Assembly: GCA_041860225.1 (NCBI GenBank)
Contig: CP151794.1
Location: 868,001-932,000 of the forward strand
DNA from: Magnimaribacter mokuoloeensis
GTDB lineage: Bacteria > Pseudomonadota > Gammaproteobacteria > Magnimaribacterales > Magnimaribacteraceae
Length of the DNA stretch: 64,000 nt
Direction: 5' to 3'
Below are positions 1-10,015 of this stretch, piece after piece. Each line of letters starts with the position of its first letter. The stretch's first letter is position 1. Under the pieces are notes generated by a model. The model searched no databases, was not told the DNA's origin, and worked only from the letters and a program-made list of their open reading frames with translations. The position numbers and the translations under genes are program-made.

Positions 1-163
1 CTTTTAATAATTCAAGCCTATTAAGTACAGATCTTTTTGCTGCATCATCGTAACCATTCCACTGTATTATTTCATGCTGAAACCTTTTACAGCCTCTACA
101 AACCTCATCTCCAAAGACTGTAGAGCAGACGCCTATGCATGGAGTTTTTACTGTCTTACTCAT
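1..163 (-). CDS. DUF1289 family protein (3' end outside window)
   Basis: The first 54 codons can be read on the minus strand from the ATG at 163; the rest lies beyond the window edge. The visible protein begins MSKTVKTPCIGVCS and continues with a second Cys pair (VCRGCKRF) and an EIIQW motif. This is the signature of the small DUF1289 (YdhL-like) family, in which four Cys probably bind a metal; its function is not established. An upstream ATG at 173 is followed at once by a stop, so 163 is the only sensible start. It is divergent from acnB with a 96-base gap. Confidence 0.82.
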   Translation of the reverse strand, partial: MSKTVKTPCIGVCSTVFGDEVCRGCKRFQHEIIQWNGYDDAAKRSVLNRLELLK

Positions 164-259
164 CGATTATCATGATATATCTATGTAACTTCAAAGCAAC
201 TTTAAATTGAAGATTATGATAATATGCCGCACCAAATATTAACTTCAACTTAAATTATC

Positions 260-2839
260 ATGCTAGAAAATTACAAGGAACATGTAGAAGAAAGATTGAG
301 TCAAGGCATCCCTCCCCTACCCTTGAATGCCGAACAGGTTTCTGAGCTCGTAGAGCTTTTAAAATCTCCTCCAAGTGGTGAAGAAGAATACATATTAGAC
401 CTCATTACAAATAGAACTCCTGCTGGAGTTGACCCTGCAGCTTACGTGAAAGCTGCGTTCTTAACAGCAATTGCTAAAGGAGAGGCCAACTCACCACTCA
501 TTGATAAAAAACATGCTACCGAGCTATTAGGAACAATGTTGGGTGGCTATAATGTGGAATCACTAATAGGCTTATTAGAAGATAAAGAAGTAGGTTCTAT
601 AGCAGCCGAGGGCTTAAGCAAAACTCTTTTAATGTTTAATGCCAAGCACGATGTAATTGAATTAGCTAAGAAAAATGAAAATGCTCAAAGAGTTGTTGAT
701 TCTTGGTCTAATGGTGAATGGTTTACAAATAAACCAAAACTTCCAGAAGTAATTAAAGCAATAGTCTTTCGTGTTGAAGGAGAAATTAATACTGATGACT
801 TGTCTCCTGCTCCAGATGCACCCTCTAGACCTGATATCCCACTTCATGCTCTTGCAATGTTAAAGAAGACCATGGATGATCCAATAGGAACTATTGAAAA
901 GTTAAAAGAATCAGGCCTTCCGGTAGTTTTTGTCGGCGATGTGGTAGGAACAGGCTCTTCAAGAAAATCAGCTACAAATTCACTTTTATGGCATATAGGA
1001 GAGGATATCCCCTTCATCCCAAATAAAAAGCAAGCAGGTATATGTATAGGCGGCAAAATAGCTCCTATATTCTTCAATACTCTAGAGGATTCTGGAGCTC
1101 TAGCTTTTGAGTGTGATGTTAGCAAAATAAATTTAGGGGATGTAATAGAAATTTATCCATATGAGCAGAAAGTTGTTAACTTCGATACAAAAGAGGTTTT
1201 ATGTAACTACGAATATAAATCTAATACATTATTAGATGGAGTGAGGGCTGGTGGCAGAATACCTCTCATTATTGGTAGAAGCCTCACAGATGAGACAAGA
1301 GAAATTCTTAAGTTAAACTCTTCAGAAGTCTTTGTTCGTCCTGAGGAAGCGGAAAAAAGTGAAAAAGGTTTTACACTTGCACAAAAGATGGTCGGAAAAG
1401 CCTGCGGAGTTGAAGGAATAAGGCCTGGCATATACTGTGAACCAAGAATGTCGACCGTTGGTAGTCAAGATACCACAGGCCCCATGACAAGAGATGAATT
1501 GAAAGAGTTAGCTTGTTTAGGCTTTAACTCAGATTTGGTGATGCAATCTTTCTGTCACACCGCCGCTTATCCACTACCTAAAGACATAGAAATGCAGCAT
1601 ACTCTTCCAGAGTTCATCCAAACTAGAGGCGGGGTAGCTCTAAGGCCTGGAGACGGCATTATTCATTCTTGGTTAAATAGAATGTTGCTTCCAGATATGG
1701 TGGGCACAGGTGGAGACTCTCATACCCGTTTTCCACTAGGAATAAGTTTTCCAGCCGGATCTGGTTTAGTTGCTTTTGGAGCAGCTTTGGGCGTTATGCC
1801 CCTGGATATGCCGGAATCTGTTTTGGTTAGATTTAAAGGGGAAATACAACCCGGAATTACATTAAGAGATTTAGTAAATGCCATCCCTTATGCTGCCCTG
1901 CAATCAGGTCAACTGACACTACCTAAAGAGGGTAAGGTAAATATATTTTCTGGCAGATGTCTAGAAATAGAAGGTTTACCCGACTTAAAAGTTGAACAAG
2001 CCTTTGAATTGTCTGACGCTTCTGCTGAAAGATCAGCTTCAGGATGCACAATAAAACTCAATGAGGAGCCAATTAGAGAATACTTAGAATCTAACATTAC
2101 TCTTTTAAGATGGCTTATTTCAGAAGGTTATGAAGATAAAAAGACATTGGAGAGAAGAGCGCAAGCCATGGAAGCTTGGCTAGAGAATCCTATACTTATG
2201 GAAGCTGATGATGATGCTGAGTATGCTGCTGTTATTGAAATAGATCTTAATGAAATAAAAGAACCTCTTTTAGCATGTCCAAATGACCCAGATGATATAA
2301 AAACTTTATCTGAAGTTGCTAACACTCATATTGATGAAGTCTTCATTGGGTCTTGTATGACAAATATAGGTCACTTCAGAGCTGCAGGTAAATTATTGGA
2401 AAATACATCAGAGCTACCCTCAAAACTATGGGTCTCACCTCCAACAAAAATGGACAAACATCAACTTACTCAAGAAGGATATTATGAAATATTTGAAAAC
2501 GCTGGCGTGCAATTAGAAATGCCAGGTTGTTCTCTATGTATGGGGAATCAGGCTAGAGTAGAAGCAGAAGCAACTGTGGTATCTACTTCAACTCGTAACT
2601 TTCCTAATAGATTGGGAGATGGTGCAAATGTATTCCTAGCCTCAGCAGAGGTTGCGGCTATATCTGCCACACTGGGACACATACCTACTGCAGAAGAATA
2701 CTCAAATTATATGTCAGAAATAAATTCGATGGGTGCAGATGTCTATAGATATCTTAATTTTCATGAGATAGCATCCTATAAAGAGGCTGCTAATGCAGCA
2801 ATTTTGCCATCTATTACTATAGAGGAAGTAAAGAGTTAG
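260..2839 (+). CDS. acnB: Aconitate hydratase B
   Basis: This is a full-length (859 aa; E. coli AcnB is 865) cytosolic TCA-cycle aconitase that interconverts citrate and isocitrate through a [4Fe-4S] cluster. The order is that of AcnB: an N-terminal HEAT-like domain (about 1-160), the swivel domain moved to the front (about 165-380, with GDVVGTGSSRKSA), then the three catalytic domains. The cluster ligands are visible as GSCMTN near residue 699 and GCSLCMGN near 757-760. AcnB-type enzymes also act on 2-methylaconitate, which matters because prpBCD lies 15 kb away and no acnD is seen. Its stop overlaps the stop of the convergent purF by 4 bases, so no terminator fits between them. No clear Shine-Dalgarno sequence precedes the ATG. 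Confidence 0.98.
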   Translation: MLENYKEHVEERLSQGIPPLPLNAEQVSELVELLKSPPSGEEEYILDLITNRTPAGVDPAAYVKAAFLTAIAKGEANSPLIDKKHATELLGTMLGGYNVESLIGLLEDKEVGSIAAEGLSKTLLMFNAKHDVIELAKKNENAQRVVDSWSNGEWFTNKPKLPEVIKAIVFRVEGEINTDDLSPAPDAPSRPDIPLHALAMLKKTMDDPIGTIEKLKESGLPVVFVGDVVGTGSSRKSATNSLLWHIGEDIPFIPNKKQAGICIGGKIAPIFFNTLEDSGALAFECDVSKINLGDVIEIYPYEQKVVNFDTKEVLCNYEYKSNTLLDGVRAGGRIPLIIGRSLTDETREILKLNSSEVFVRPEEAEKSEKGFTLAQKMVGKACGVEGIRPGIYCEPRMSTVGSQDTTGPMTRDELKELACLGFNSDLVMQSFCHTAAYPLPKDIEMQHTLPEFIQTRGGVALRPGDGIIHSWLNRMLLPDMVGTGGDSHTRFPLGISFPAGSGLVAFGAALGVMPLDMPESVLVRFKGEIQPGITLRDLVNAIPYAALQSGQLTLPKEGKVNIFSGRCLEIEGLPDLKVEQAFELSDASAERSASGCTIKLNEEPIREYLESNITLLRWLISEGYEDKKTLERRAQAMEAWLENPILMEADDDAEYAAVIEIDLNEIKEPLLACPNDPDDIKTLSEVANTHIDEVFIGSCMTNIGHFRAAGKLLENTSELPSKLWVSPPTKMDKHQLTQEGYYEIFENAGVQLEMPGCSLCMGNQARVEAEATVVSTSTRNFPNRLGDGANVFLASAEVAAISATLGHIPTAEEYSNYMSEINSMGADVYRYLNFHEIASYKEAANAAILPSITIEEVKS

Positions 2840-4317
2840 TTGATTTGTCTTGAGATTTTGGATTTATCATTACGCACATCTTCCAAATTCTTCAAATATT
2901 TGTCGTCAATATCGTCGGTGACATACTTGCCATTAAATATCGAACATTCGAATTGCTTAATGTCCTCATTACCCTTTTGGGCAGCCATGATCAGATCTTC
3001 TAAATCTTGATAAATTAGCCAATCGGCTTTTATAAACTCTTCTATCTCTTCTTCTGATCTTTTGTGCGCGACTAACTCTGTGGTAGCTGCCATATCTATA
3101 CCGTAAACATTTTGATACCTAATTGGTGGAGCAGCTGAAGCAAAATAAACCTTCTTTGCTCCAGAAGATCTGGCCATTTCAATTATCTGCCTACTGGTCG
3201 TTCCTCGAACAATTGAATCGTCAACCAGCAAAACAACCTTATCTTGAAATTCAAGATCTATAGGGTTTAATTTTTGCTTAACTGACTTTTCGCGCTTTTC
3301 TTGAAAAGGCATGATAAAGGTCCTACCAATATACCTGTTCTTAACAAAACCTTCTCGATACTTAACTCCTAAAGTTGTAGCAAGTTGTAGTGCTGAAGTT
3401 GTGCTGCTATCAGGAATTGGGATCACAACATCGATATCATGTTCAGGCCTTTGATTCATTATCTTATTAGCTAGAAATTCTCCCATTCTTAATCTAGATT
3501 TATGAACGGAAATCTTGTCTATCTTTGCATCAGGCCTTGCAAGATATACATACTCAAAAATACAAGGGGTAGGAATAGGGTTATTTATACAGGATTCGCT
3601 TTCTATTTCTCCCTCTGCACTAATAAATACAGCAGAACCCGCAGGAATATCATCAATAATCTCGTAGCCCAGAGAATCTAAAACGGTGCTCTCAGATGCA
3701 ATCATGTAATCCTTGCCAATTAAGTCATTCTCTTTTGAACCAACAATTAGAGGTCTTATACCAAATGGATCCCTAAATCCTACAATACCGATACCATTGA
3801 TCATAATTACGACTGAATAAGCGCCTCTTACTCTTTTATGCAATGATCTGACTGCAGCAAATATCTCTTTTGATCCTGGTTTTACTGAACCTTGTTTCTG
3901 TAATTCATGAGCAAATACATTTAATAAAACTTCACTATCAGAATCAGTATTTAAATGTCTTAGGTCTTTGTTAACTAAAGTCTCTCTCAATTCCTCAATA
4001 TTTGTAAGGTTGCCATTATGAGAAATACTGATCCCAAAGGGAGAGTTAACGTACATTGGCTGAGCAAGCTCTCTATCCTCACTACCTGCAGTTGGATATC
4101 TGACATGGCCTATACCCATCTGCCCTCTTAGGGTCAGTATGTGTTGGTTTCTAATGACATCTCGAACTAGACCAAGTTGTTTACGAATAAAGAATCTATT
4201 GTTAGTTGATGTGGCTATACCAGCTGCATCCTGTCCTCTATGTTGCAGTATGGTTAATGCATCATATATGAGAGGAGAAACCTCTGTTTGACTTACTATT
4301 CCAACTACGCCGCACAT
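2836..4317 (-). CDS. purF: Amidophosphoribosyltransferase
   Basis: PurF catalyses the first committed step of purine synthesis, forming phosphoribosylamine from PRPP and glutamine. The protein starts MCGVVGI, so Cys2 becomes the N-terminal nucleophile of the glutaminase domain after Met removal; there is no propeptide, as in the E. coli type. The PRPP-binding loop VLLVDDSIVRGTTS lies near residues 360-372. Length (493 aa) is normal for proteobacteria. It is the last gene of the long aroC-to-purF run and follows cvpA by 15 bases, the arrangement seen in E. coli and Pseudomonas. Confidence 0.98.
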   Translation of the reverse strand: MCGVVGIVSQTEVSPLIYDALTILQHRGQDAAGIATSTNNRFFIRKQLGLVRDVIRNQHILTLRGQMGIGHVRYPTAGSEDRELAQPMYVNSPFGISISHNGNLTNIEELRETLVNKDLRHLNTDSDSEVLLNVFAHELQKQGSVKPGSKEIFAAVRSLHKRVRGAYSVVIMINGIGIVGFRDPFGIRPLIVGSKENDLIGKDYMIASESTVLDSLGYEIIDDIPAGSAVFISAEGEIESESCINNPIPTPCIFEYVYLARPDAKIDKISVHKSRLRMGEFLANKIMNQRPEHDIDVVIPIPDSSTTSALQLATTLGVKYREGFVKNRYIGRTFIMPFQEKREKSVKQKLNPIDLEFQDKVVLLVDDSIVRGTTSRQIIEMARSSGAKKVYFASAAPPIRYQNVYGIDMAATTELVAHKRSEEEIEEFIKADWLIYQDLEDLIMAAQKGNEDIKQFECSIFNGKYVTDDIDDKYLKNLEDVRNDKSKISRQIN

Positions 4318-4332
4318 ATCTTCTATTCTATA

Positions 4333-4860
4333 TCAAAGTGTTATTTTGGAATTATCTTTCTGAAGAATAGTATCAGCTTTATTAATCCATTCATCAAAAA
4401 CTGGTTTCGAATATTCATAAAACTTTATTGAGTATATTCTTGAATAAGAATCTATCCACCATTTATTTGTATCTAAATAACTTAGATTAAAAATAAAGAT
4501 ACTACTCAATACAGCAACAGTCTTTAGAACCCCAAAGAACATACCCAATAACTTGTCTAAGCCCTTTAAGCCTATGGCATTCAAAAATTTTGAAACTATA
4601 GATCCGATTATTTTAAGAGCTATAAAAGAGATCAGAAAAAGGAAGATAAAACTAATAATATTTCTTATTGAATCAGTTTCAATGAATTCTTGTACATATG
4701 GGAAAAGAAGTGGTCCGTATAACCAAGATAAAGCCAAAGAAACGATCCAAGCAGCAGCTGAGAATAATTCTTTTATAAAACCATTAAAAAAACCTGTTAT
4801 GCCAAAAACTGCTATTAAAGTAATTGTGATCCAGTCTATTAATACCAACTCTTCAATCAT
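4333..4860 (-). CDS. cvpA: CvpA family inner-membrane protein
   Basis: A 175-residue protein with about four hydrophobic helices in the first 130 residues and the CvpA-type start (DWITITLIAVFGITGFFNGF). CvpA is needed for colicin V production in E. coli, and its position just upstream of purF is strongly conserved. Its molecular role is unknown. The C-terminal 45 residues are hydrophilic. The start overlaps the end of the SPOR gene by 8 bases, which suggests translational coupling. Confidence 0.93.
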   Translation of the reverse strand: MIEELVLIDWITITLIAVFGITGFFNGFIKELFSAAAWIVSLALSWLYGPLLFPYVQEFIETDSIRNIISFIFLFLISFIALKIIGSIVSKFLNAIGLKGLDKLLGMFFGVLKTVAVLSSIFIFNLSYLDTNKWWIDSYSRIYSIKFYEYSKPVFDEWINKADTILQKDNSKITL

Positions 4861-5305
4861 ACCTTACAACTTCTGGATTGAATCTCGGAATATTAGAAAT
4901 TTCCTTCTGGATTTCTAATGAATCTTCCCTTTTTAGGGTGGGCCCAATAAATAAAGAATAATTGAGTTTGTCTTCGCCATCATATAGCGAATAAACTTTG
5001 TATCCCTTTTTCTTTAGTTCATTCAAATCACTTTCTAATTCGTTCAAATCGTCGTAAGAACCAACTTTAACCGTCCAAGCTGGGGGAAAACTCGTTCTAA
5101 TATCATCTTGCAGAGTATTGATATCGATGTTTGAAGACTCTGCTGCAGCTACTTTATCATCAAGAGCAATATTGAGATTTATCTCTGGAAGATCATTTGA
5201 AAAATTAGTTTGGTCATTTTCCCCAAAACGTACAGGCTCAATTACAAAAGATAAAAAAATGAAAATACCGATAAATAGTAATAAAGAATAATTAATTAAC
5301 TTCAC
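4853..5305 (-). CDS. SPOR-domain membrane protein (DedD-like)
   Basis: A 150-residue protein with one N-terminal transmembrane helix (about 5-22), a variable linker, and a C-terminal SPOR domain (about 75-150, beginning AWTVKVGSYDD and including YSLFIGPT). SPOR domains bind denuded septal peptidoglycan. In gammaproteobacteria the gene between folC and cvpA is dedD, a cell-division protein, and position and architecture both fit; this version is shorter than E. coli DedD (220 aa). The start codon is GTG, overlapping the TGA of folC as GTGA. Confidence 0.87.
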   Translation of the reverse strand: MKLINYSLLLFIGIFIFLSFVIEPVRFGENDQTNFSNDLPEINLNIALDDKVAAAESSNIDINTLQDDIRTSFPPAWTVKVGSYDDLNELESDLNELKKKGYKVYSLYDGEDKLNYSLFIGPTLKREDSLEIQKEISNIPRFNPEVVRYD

Positions 5306-6537
5306 GGCTGACTTTTTAATTTTTCTAAAGCTTTATAAGCCTCACTAACTGTTATGAAAGAACCAAAAACAATTTGAGGTGTACCTTCATGGTAACCTCT
5401 TTCAACGGCTGAATAAACTGTATTCAGTTTATTGATTTTAGTCTGTGTAAGGCTTTCAGTTAGCTCCGTCAAAGATTCAGTATCAAATCTATCATCAGAA
5501 ATAGAGCAAATATTCCACTCATCAATTAAGTGGGATATTTCCTTTATGATTGAGACATTATCTTTATCATTCATAGAAGAAAATATTGCACTAAATTTTG
5601 TATCTTTATAGTTCTTAGCAACAAAGGATATAAGGTTTTTTACTGAAGCCGGGTTATGTGAAACATCTAATATAAAATTATCAATCACATCACATCTTCC
5701 TTTTAAATTTGTTCTTTCAATAATCGATTTGAAGTCTATATGTTCTTCGCTCAAAAGCTGGAATGCAGTAATGGCACTTGCAGCAGATTCTCTATTGAGA
5801 TTTCCATAAGGTAAGCCTTTTATCTCTAAATGTTTATCTAAAAAATTATAGGACCAGCCTGAGTCGCATTCCTGGATCAGGAAATCATTGTTGAGTTGAT
5901 AATAGGTGCAAGTTTTTTTAGCTTGTGATGTTACAGATGCAGGCATTATCCCCGAACCCAAAATAGCCGACTTTCCTGGTTTAAGGATAGCAGCCTTTTG
6001 AAGCCCTATTTCTTCTAGAGACGAGCCAAGCCATTTCTCATGATCTAGTTCTATATTTGTGATAATAGATAAGTCTGCATCAATAAGATTAACAGGGTCA
6101 TACTTTCCTCCGATACCAATTTCCAGAATAGCTATATCCAGATCTTCTTTCGAAAAAATATCAAAAGCTGCAAGAGTGGCGAAGTCGAAGTATGTTAGAC
6201 GTGTTTTATTCTTAATTTTATCAATCTTCTCAAAAGATTTAATAATCTCTTCATCAGAAGATGAAATATTATTAATCTTAATTCTTTCATTGAATTCAAT
6301 TAGATGAGGAGAAGTGTAAACTCCTACCTTCTTTCCAGAAGCTATAAAAAAGTTTTTAAGATATTCTGCTGTTGTGCCTTTACCGTTGGTTCCTCCAATT
6401 AAAACAGTCTTTTTTGCTATAGGTCTTTTGACGATTTCAAAATAAATTCCCTGTAATCTTTCTAAACCAAAATCACCCTCGTTTGGTCTGTTAGAATTTA
6501 TATAAGTTAGCCAATCAGATAGAAGATCGGAATTCAT
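5302..6537 (-). CDS. folC: Bifunctional folylpolyglutamate / dihydrofolate synthase
   Basis: FolC joins glutamate to dihydropteroate and then extends the glutamate tail of folates, using ATP. The Mur-ligase-type P-loop GGTNGKGTT is at residues 48-56, and the C-terminal domain has LDVSHNP. The length (411 aa) is close to E. coli FolC (422). It lies 3 bases after accD, the usual accD-folC order. Confidence 0.96.
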   Translation of the reverse strand: MNSDLLSDWLTYINSNRPNEGDFGLERLQGIYFEIVKRPIAKKTVLIGGTNGKGTTAEYLKNFFIASGKKVGVYTSPHLIEFNERIKINNISSSDEEIIKSFEKIDKIKNKTRLTYFDFATLAAFDIFSKEDLDIAILEIGIGGKYDPVNLIDADLSIITNIELDHEKWLGSSLEEIGLQKAAILKPGKSAILGSGIMPASVTSQAKKTCTYYQLNNDFLIQECDSGWSYNFLDKHLEIKGLPYGNLNRESAASAITAFQLLSEEHIDFKSIIERTNLKGRCDVIDNFILDVSHNPASVKNLISFVAKNYKDTKFSAIFSSMNDKDNVSIIKEISHLIDEWNICSISDDRFDTESLTELTESLTQTKINKLNTVYSAVERGYHEGTPQIVFGSFITVSEAYKALEKLKSQP

Positions 6538-6540
6538 TTT

Positions 6541-7401
6541 TTATTTTTTATTAGAAATCAAACTCGATATAAGACGATGGATAGTGTCCTTAAGATCTTT
6601 TCTATGAACAATCATATCAATTGCACCATGTTCCAATAAAAATTCACTTCTTTGAAATCCTTCAGGAAGCTTTACATTTAATGTTTGCTCAATAACTCTC
6701 GGACCCGTAAAACCTACTAATGCTTTAGGTTCAGCTATATTTATATCTCCTAGCATTGCTAGACTTGCTGATACTCCTCCATAGATAGGATCAATCATTA
6801 CTGAAATATAAGGTAGCTTTGCTTGTCTCATTTTTTCTATAGCTGCACTTGTTTTAGCCATTTGATAAAGAGAAACTAGAGATTCTTGCATTCTGGCTCC
6901 TCCACTAGTTGAGAAACATACCATTGGCAATTGATTTTCGAGGGCATAATTGACTGTATCTACAAATTTCTGACCTACTACAGAGCCCATTGACCCACCC
7001 ATATATCTAAACTCAAAAGCGCAAGCGACTAAAGGCATCTTCTTAAGATATCCTTTCATGGCTATTAAGGCTTCTTTTTCATTGCTACTCTTTTCAGCAG
7101 AATCTATTCTTTCTTTATAAGATTTAGTATCCTTAAACTTCAACCAGTCTTTTGGTGTTTTATCTTCAGAAATTTCTATGGTTTCGGCAGAATCTAGAAA
7201 AATTTCCAATCTTTTTCTTGCGCCTATTCTTATGTGATGGTCACACTTAGGACAAACAAACAAATTAGATTCTAGTTCAGGTACGTACAGAATATTGTTG
7301 CAAGAATTACAGCTTTGCCACAACCCTTCAGGAATGGTTGACTTCTTAGTAGTTTCTTTTCTTATGAAAGAAGGTAATATTTTCTCAAACCAATTAGCCA
7401 T
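6541..7401 (-). CDS. accD: Acetyl-CoA carboxylase carboxyltransferase subunit beta
   Basis: AccD, with AccA, moves the carboxyl group from biotin to acetyl-CoA to make malonyl-CoA for fatty acid synthesis. The N-terminal four-Cys zinc ribbon is intact (C31, C34, C50, C53), and the crotonase-like core has FSTSGGARMQES, part of the acyl-CoA site. The length (286 aa) is near normal. It is separated from trpA by only 2 bases. accA is not in the window. Confidence 0.97.
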   Translation of the reverse strand: MANWFEKILPSFIRKETTKKSTIPEGLWQSCNSCNNILYVPELESNLFVCPKCDHHIRIGARKRLEIFLDSAETIEISEDKTPKDWLKFKDTKSYKERIDSAEKSSNEKEALIAMKGYLKKMPLVACAFEFRYMGGSMGSVVGQKFVDTVNYALENQLPMVCFSTSGGARMQESLVSLYQMAKTSAAIEKMRQAKLPYISVMIDPIYGGVSASLAMLGDINIAEPKALVGFTGPRVIEQTLNVKLPEGFQRSEFLLEHGAIDMIVHRKDLKDTIHRLISSLISNKK

Positions 7402-7403
7402 TT

Positions 7404-8195
7404 TTAATGTAGTACTTTGGAAAGTTCTTTGGTTTTTGCACTAACTTTCTCAATAATATTGCCACCTTCACCTATTAAATCAACAAAAACACTGCCTGCA
7501 ACTATACCATCAGCAACTTCCATTACAGAAGAAGCTGAAGCTGCATCTTTAATTCCAAACCCAATAGCAATAGGTAGATCAGTATGTTTTCTTAGTTCCC
7601 CAACTTTATTCTTTACATCAGCTGCATCCATATTGCCCGCTCCAGTTATGCCCTTAACAGATATGTAATAAATATAACCAGAACATTGCGAACAAATCTT
7701 TTTGGCTCTTGAAGAACTTGTAGTGGGTGCTATTAGTCTGATTATATCTATATTGGCCTTTTTAGCTGCGAGACTAAATTCAGAACTTTCCTCAGGAGGC
7801 ATATCTACTATAAGGATTCCATCTAACTCTGATGAAGAGGCATTTTGCATAAAAAGGTCTGCACCTAGAGATTCAAAAGTATTCATATACCCCATAAAGA
7901 CAATGGGTGTTAGCTTGTTAGTAAGCCTAAACTCTTTTACTAATTCAAATGCATCATGCAAAGAAGCTCCTTTCTCTAAAGCTCTTTCATGACCTTTTTG
8001 TATTGATACTCCCTCGGCCATAGGGTCAGAAAAAGGTATTCCAAGCTCGATTATATCGGCACCCTCTTCAACCATGCGGTGCATGATATTAAGGGTTGTT
8101 TGTATATCTGGATCTCCAGATACTATGTAAGTAATTAAAGCCTTTCTTTTTTGAGCTTTAATGTTAGAAAAGACTTCTTTGATCTTGGAACTCAA
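7404..8195 (-). CDS. trpA: Tryptophan synthase alpha chain
   Basis: TrpA cleaves indole-3-glycerol phosphate and passes indole to TrpB. The catalytic pair is visible: the Glu of IIELGIPFSDP (E50) and the Asp of FSDP (D57), matching E. coli E49 and D60. The phosphate-binding end IGFGI is present. The start appears to be TTG at 8195, overlapping the trpB stop as TTGA, which would couple translation of the two subunits. The 263-residue length is typical. Confidence 0.97.
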   Translation of the reverse strand: MSSKIKEVFSNIKAQKRKALITYIVSGDPDIQTTLNIMHRMVEEGADIIELGIPFSDPMAEGVSIQKGHERALEKGASLHDAFELVKEFRLTNKLTPIVFMGYMNTFESLGADLFMQNASSSELDGILIVDMPPEESSEFSLAAKKANIDIIRLIAPTTSSSRAKKICSQCSGYIYYISVKGITGAGNMDAADVKNKVGELRKHTDLPIAIGFGIKDAASASSVMEVADGIVAGSVFVDLIGEGGNIIEKVSAKTKELSKVLH

Positions 8196-9391
8196 AGTTC
8201 TATTCCCTCTATCGAAGCTACAGTATTTATATCTTTATCTCCTCGACCAGAAACATTTACTACAATAGAGTTGTCTTTACTCATTGTTGGAGCTACTTTT
8301 TTTACATAAGCAATTCCGTGAGCTGTTTCAAGAGCAGGCATTATGCCTTCTACTCTAGTTAATTCCTTAAATGCGTCTAGAGCCTCCTCATCATCTGCGG
8401 CTTCATATTCGGCTCTTCCAATATCTTTCAGCCATGCGTGTTCGGGTCCTACTCCTGGGTAATCTAATCCTGCTGAAACAGAATGTGTTTCGATAACTTG
8501 ACCTGCATCATCCTGCATCAGATATGTTCTCATACCATGAAGCACTCCTTCCTTTCCGTCATTTAATGGAGCAGCATGTTTTCCTGTACTCAATCCTAAT
8601 CCACCCGCTTCAACTCCTATCAATCTAACATTTTTTTTCTCGATAAATGGATAAAATAAACCCATCGCATTAGAGCCTCCTCCAACACAAGCTACCAACA
8701 TATCAGGATCCTTCCCAATAATACTCTGACTTTGTTCTAAAACTTCTCTACCTACAACAGCATTGAAATCTCTCACTATTTGGGGATAGGGATGAGGCCC
8801 AGCCACACTTCCGATAATATAGTAAGTATCATCAACATTCGTTACCCAATCTCTCATCGCCTCATTCATTGCGTCTTTAAGGGTAGATGTTCCAGACCTA
8901 ACACCGACTACTTTTGCTCCCAGCAATTTAATCCTAAAAACATTGAGAGACTGCCTCTTGATGTCTTCTTCTCCCATATAGATGATACATTCCAGTCCAT
9001 GTCGCGCTGCTACAGATGCAGTTGCTACACCATGTTGTCCTGCACCGGTTTCAGCAATTATTCTTTTCTTACCCATATGTTTTGCAAGCAAAATTTGACC
9101 TACAGTATTGTTAATTTTATGAGCTCCAGTATGATTTAGATCTTCGCGTTTAAGAAAAATCTTTGCTCCACCTAACAACTCTGTCCATCGTTTTGCAAAA
9201 TATAAAGGGGAAGGTCTTCCAACATAATATTTAAGATCGTCTGTAAATTCCTTAAGGAAGTTTTCGTCATTTTTTATGATTTCATATTGCTCTGATAATT
9301 CCTCTAAGGCGGGCACCAAGGTTTCAGCTACATACCTTCCACCGTATATACCAAATCTTCCATTTTTATCAGGCATTAATTCTTCAGACAT
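8192..9391 (-). CDS. trpB: Tryptophan synthase beta chain
   Basis: The PLP enzyme that condenses indole with serine. The PLP lysine lies in NHTGAHKINN (K92), and the phosphate-binding glycine loop GGGSNAMG is near residue 236. Full length (399 aa). It overlaps trpF by 8 bases and trpA by 4, so trpF-trpB-trpA behave as one translational unit. The other trp genes (trpE, G, D, C) are not here: the pathway is split, as in Pseudomonas. Confidence 0.98.
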   Translation of the reverse strand: MSEELMPDKNGRFGIYGGRYVAETLVPALEELSEQYEIIKNDENFLKEFTDDLKYYVGRPSPLYFAKRWTELLGGAKIFLKREDLNHTGAHKINNTVGQILLAKHMGKKRIIAETGAGQHGVATASVAARHGLECIIYMGEEDIKRQSLNVFRIKLLGAKVVGVRSGTSTLKDAMNEAMRDWVTNVDDTYYIIGSVAGPHPYPQIVRDFNAVVGREVLEQSQSIIGKDPDMLVACVGGGSNAMGLFYPFIEKKNVRLIGVEAGGLGLSTGKHAAPLNDGKEGVLHGMRTYLMQDDAGQVIETHSVSAGLDYPGVGPEHAWLKDIGRAEYEAADDEEALDAFKELTRVEGIMPALETAHGIAYVKKVAPTMSKDNSIVVNVSGRGDKDINTVASIEGIEL

Positions 9392-10007
9392 GAAAACTCC
9401 TTACTTTTTCAATTAAATTTTTTAACTTGGAATGATCTTTAATTCCAGGTTCCTTCTCAACGCTTGAACAGACATCTATACCTATACAATTATTTAATAG
9501 TAGAGCTTCTTTAAAATTAGAAGCATCAATTCCTCCTGCAACTAGATAAGGGGTTGTTATTCTATCTCCAAGGAGATTTAGGTCGAAAGTCTGTCCTGTG
9601 CCTCCGTACTCTTTTTCATCAAAACTATCGAAGATGAGCATTTTAGCACTTTTATACTCTTGATTAATCTTTTCTAGATCAGTATTTGGCCTTATTCTTA
9701 TGGCCTTTACATAATTAGCCCCAAAACTTTCACAATATTCTCTATCTTCCTCTCCATGAAATTGAGGAATAGCATTTGGAATCTGCTTTAAACACTTTGA
9801 AACGAATTGTGCCGGTTGATTGACAAAGATTAAAAAGACTTGAAAAGAATTAGGAAGATATTCAGACAGTGCCTTGGCGTCTACTAGCTCTACATGTCTC
9901 TTACTTTTTTTGTACAGATTGAAACCTACTGCATCAATATTTGTTTCACTAATGAAAGAGAGATCTGTGGTGTTTGTTATGCCGCAGACTTTTATGAAAT
10001 GACTCAT
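9384..10007 (-). CDS. trpF: Phosphoribosylanthranilate isomerase
   Basis: TrpF catalyses the Amadori rearrangement in tryptophan synthesis. A free-standing 207-residue enzyme, not fused to TrpC as in E. coli. The general base Cys is in KVCGIT (C8) and the general acid Asp in LIFDSFD (D127). It follows truA after a 36-base gap, the largest gap in the fifteen-gene run, which holds a TATAAT hexamer on the coding strand (10016-10021). Confidence 0.96.
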   Translation of the reverse strand: MSHFIKVCGITNTTDLSFISETNIDAVGFNLYKKSKRHVELVDAKALSEYLPNSFQVFLIFVNQPAQFVSKCLKQIPNAIPQFHGEEDREYCESFGANYVKAIRIRPNTDLEKINQEYKSAKMLIFDSFDEKEYGGTGQTFDLNLLGDRITTPYLVAGGIDASNFKEALLLNNCIGIDVCSSVEKEPGIKDHSKLKNLIEKVRSFHV

Positions 10008-10015
10008 GTTTTAGG

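Noticed and set aside
189..212. Inverted repeat CTTCAA/TTGAAG upstream of acnB as an operator
   Set aside because: Six-base arms with a 12-base spacer are expected by chance in AT-rich DNA, and no promoter fits around them.
4553..4918. Plus-strand 121-codon frame across cvpA
   Set aside because: It lies opposite two well-supported genes (cvpA and the SPOR gene) and has no family features.
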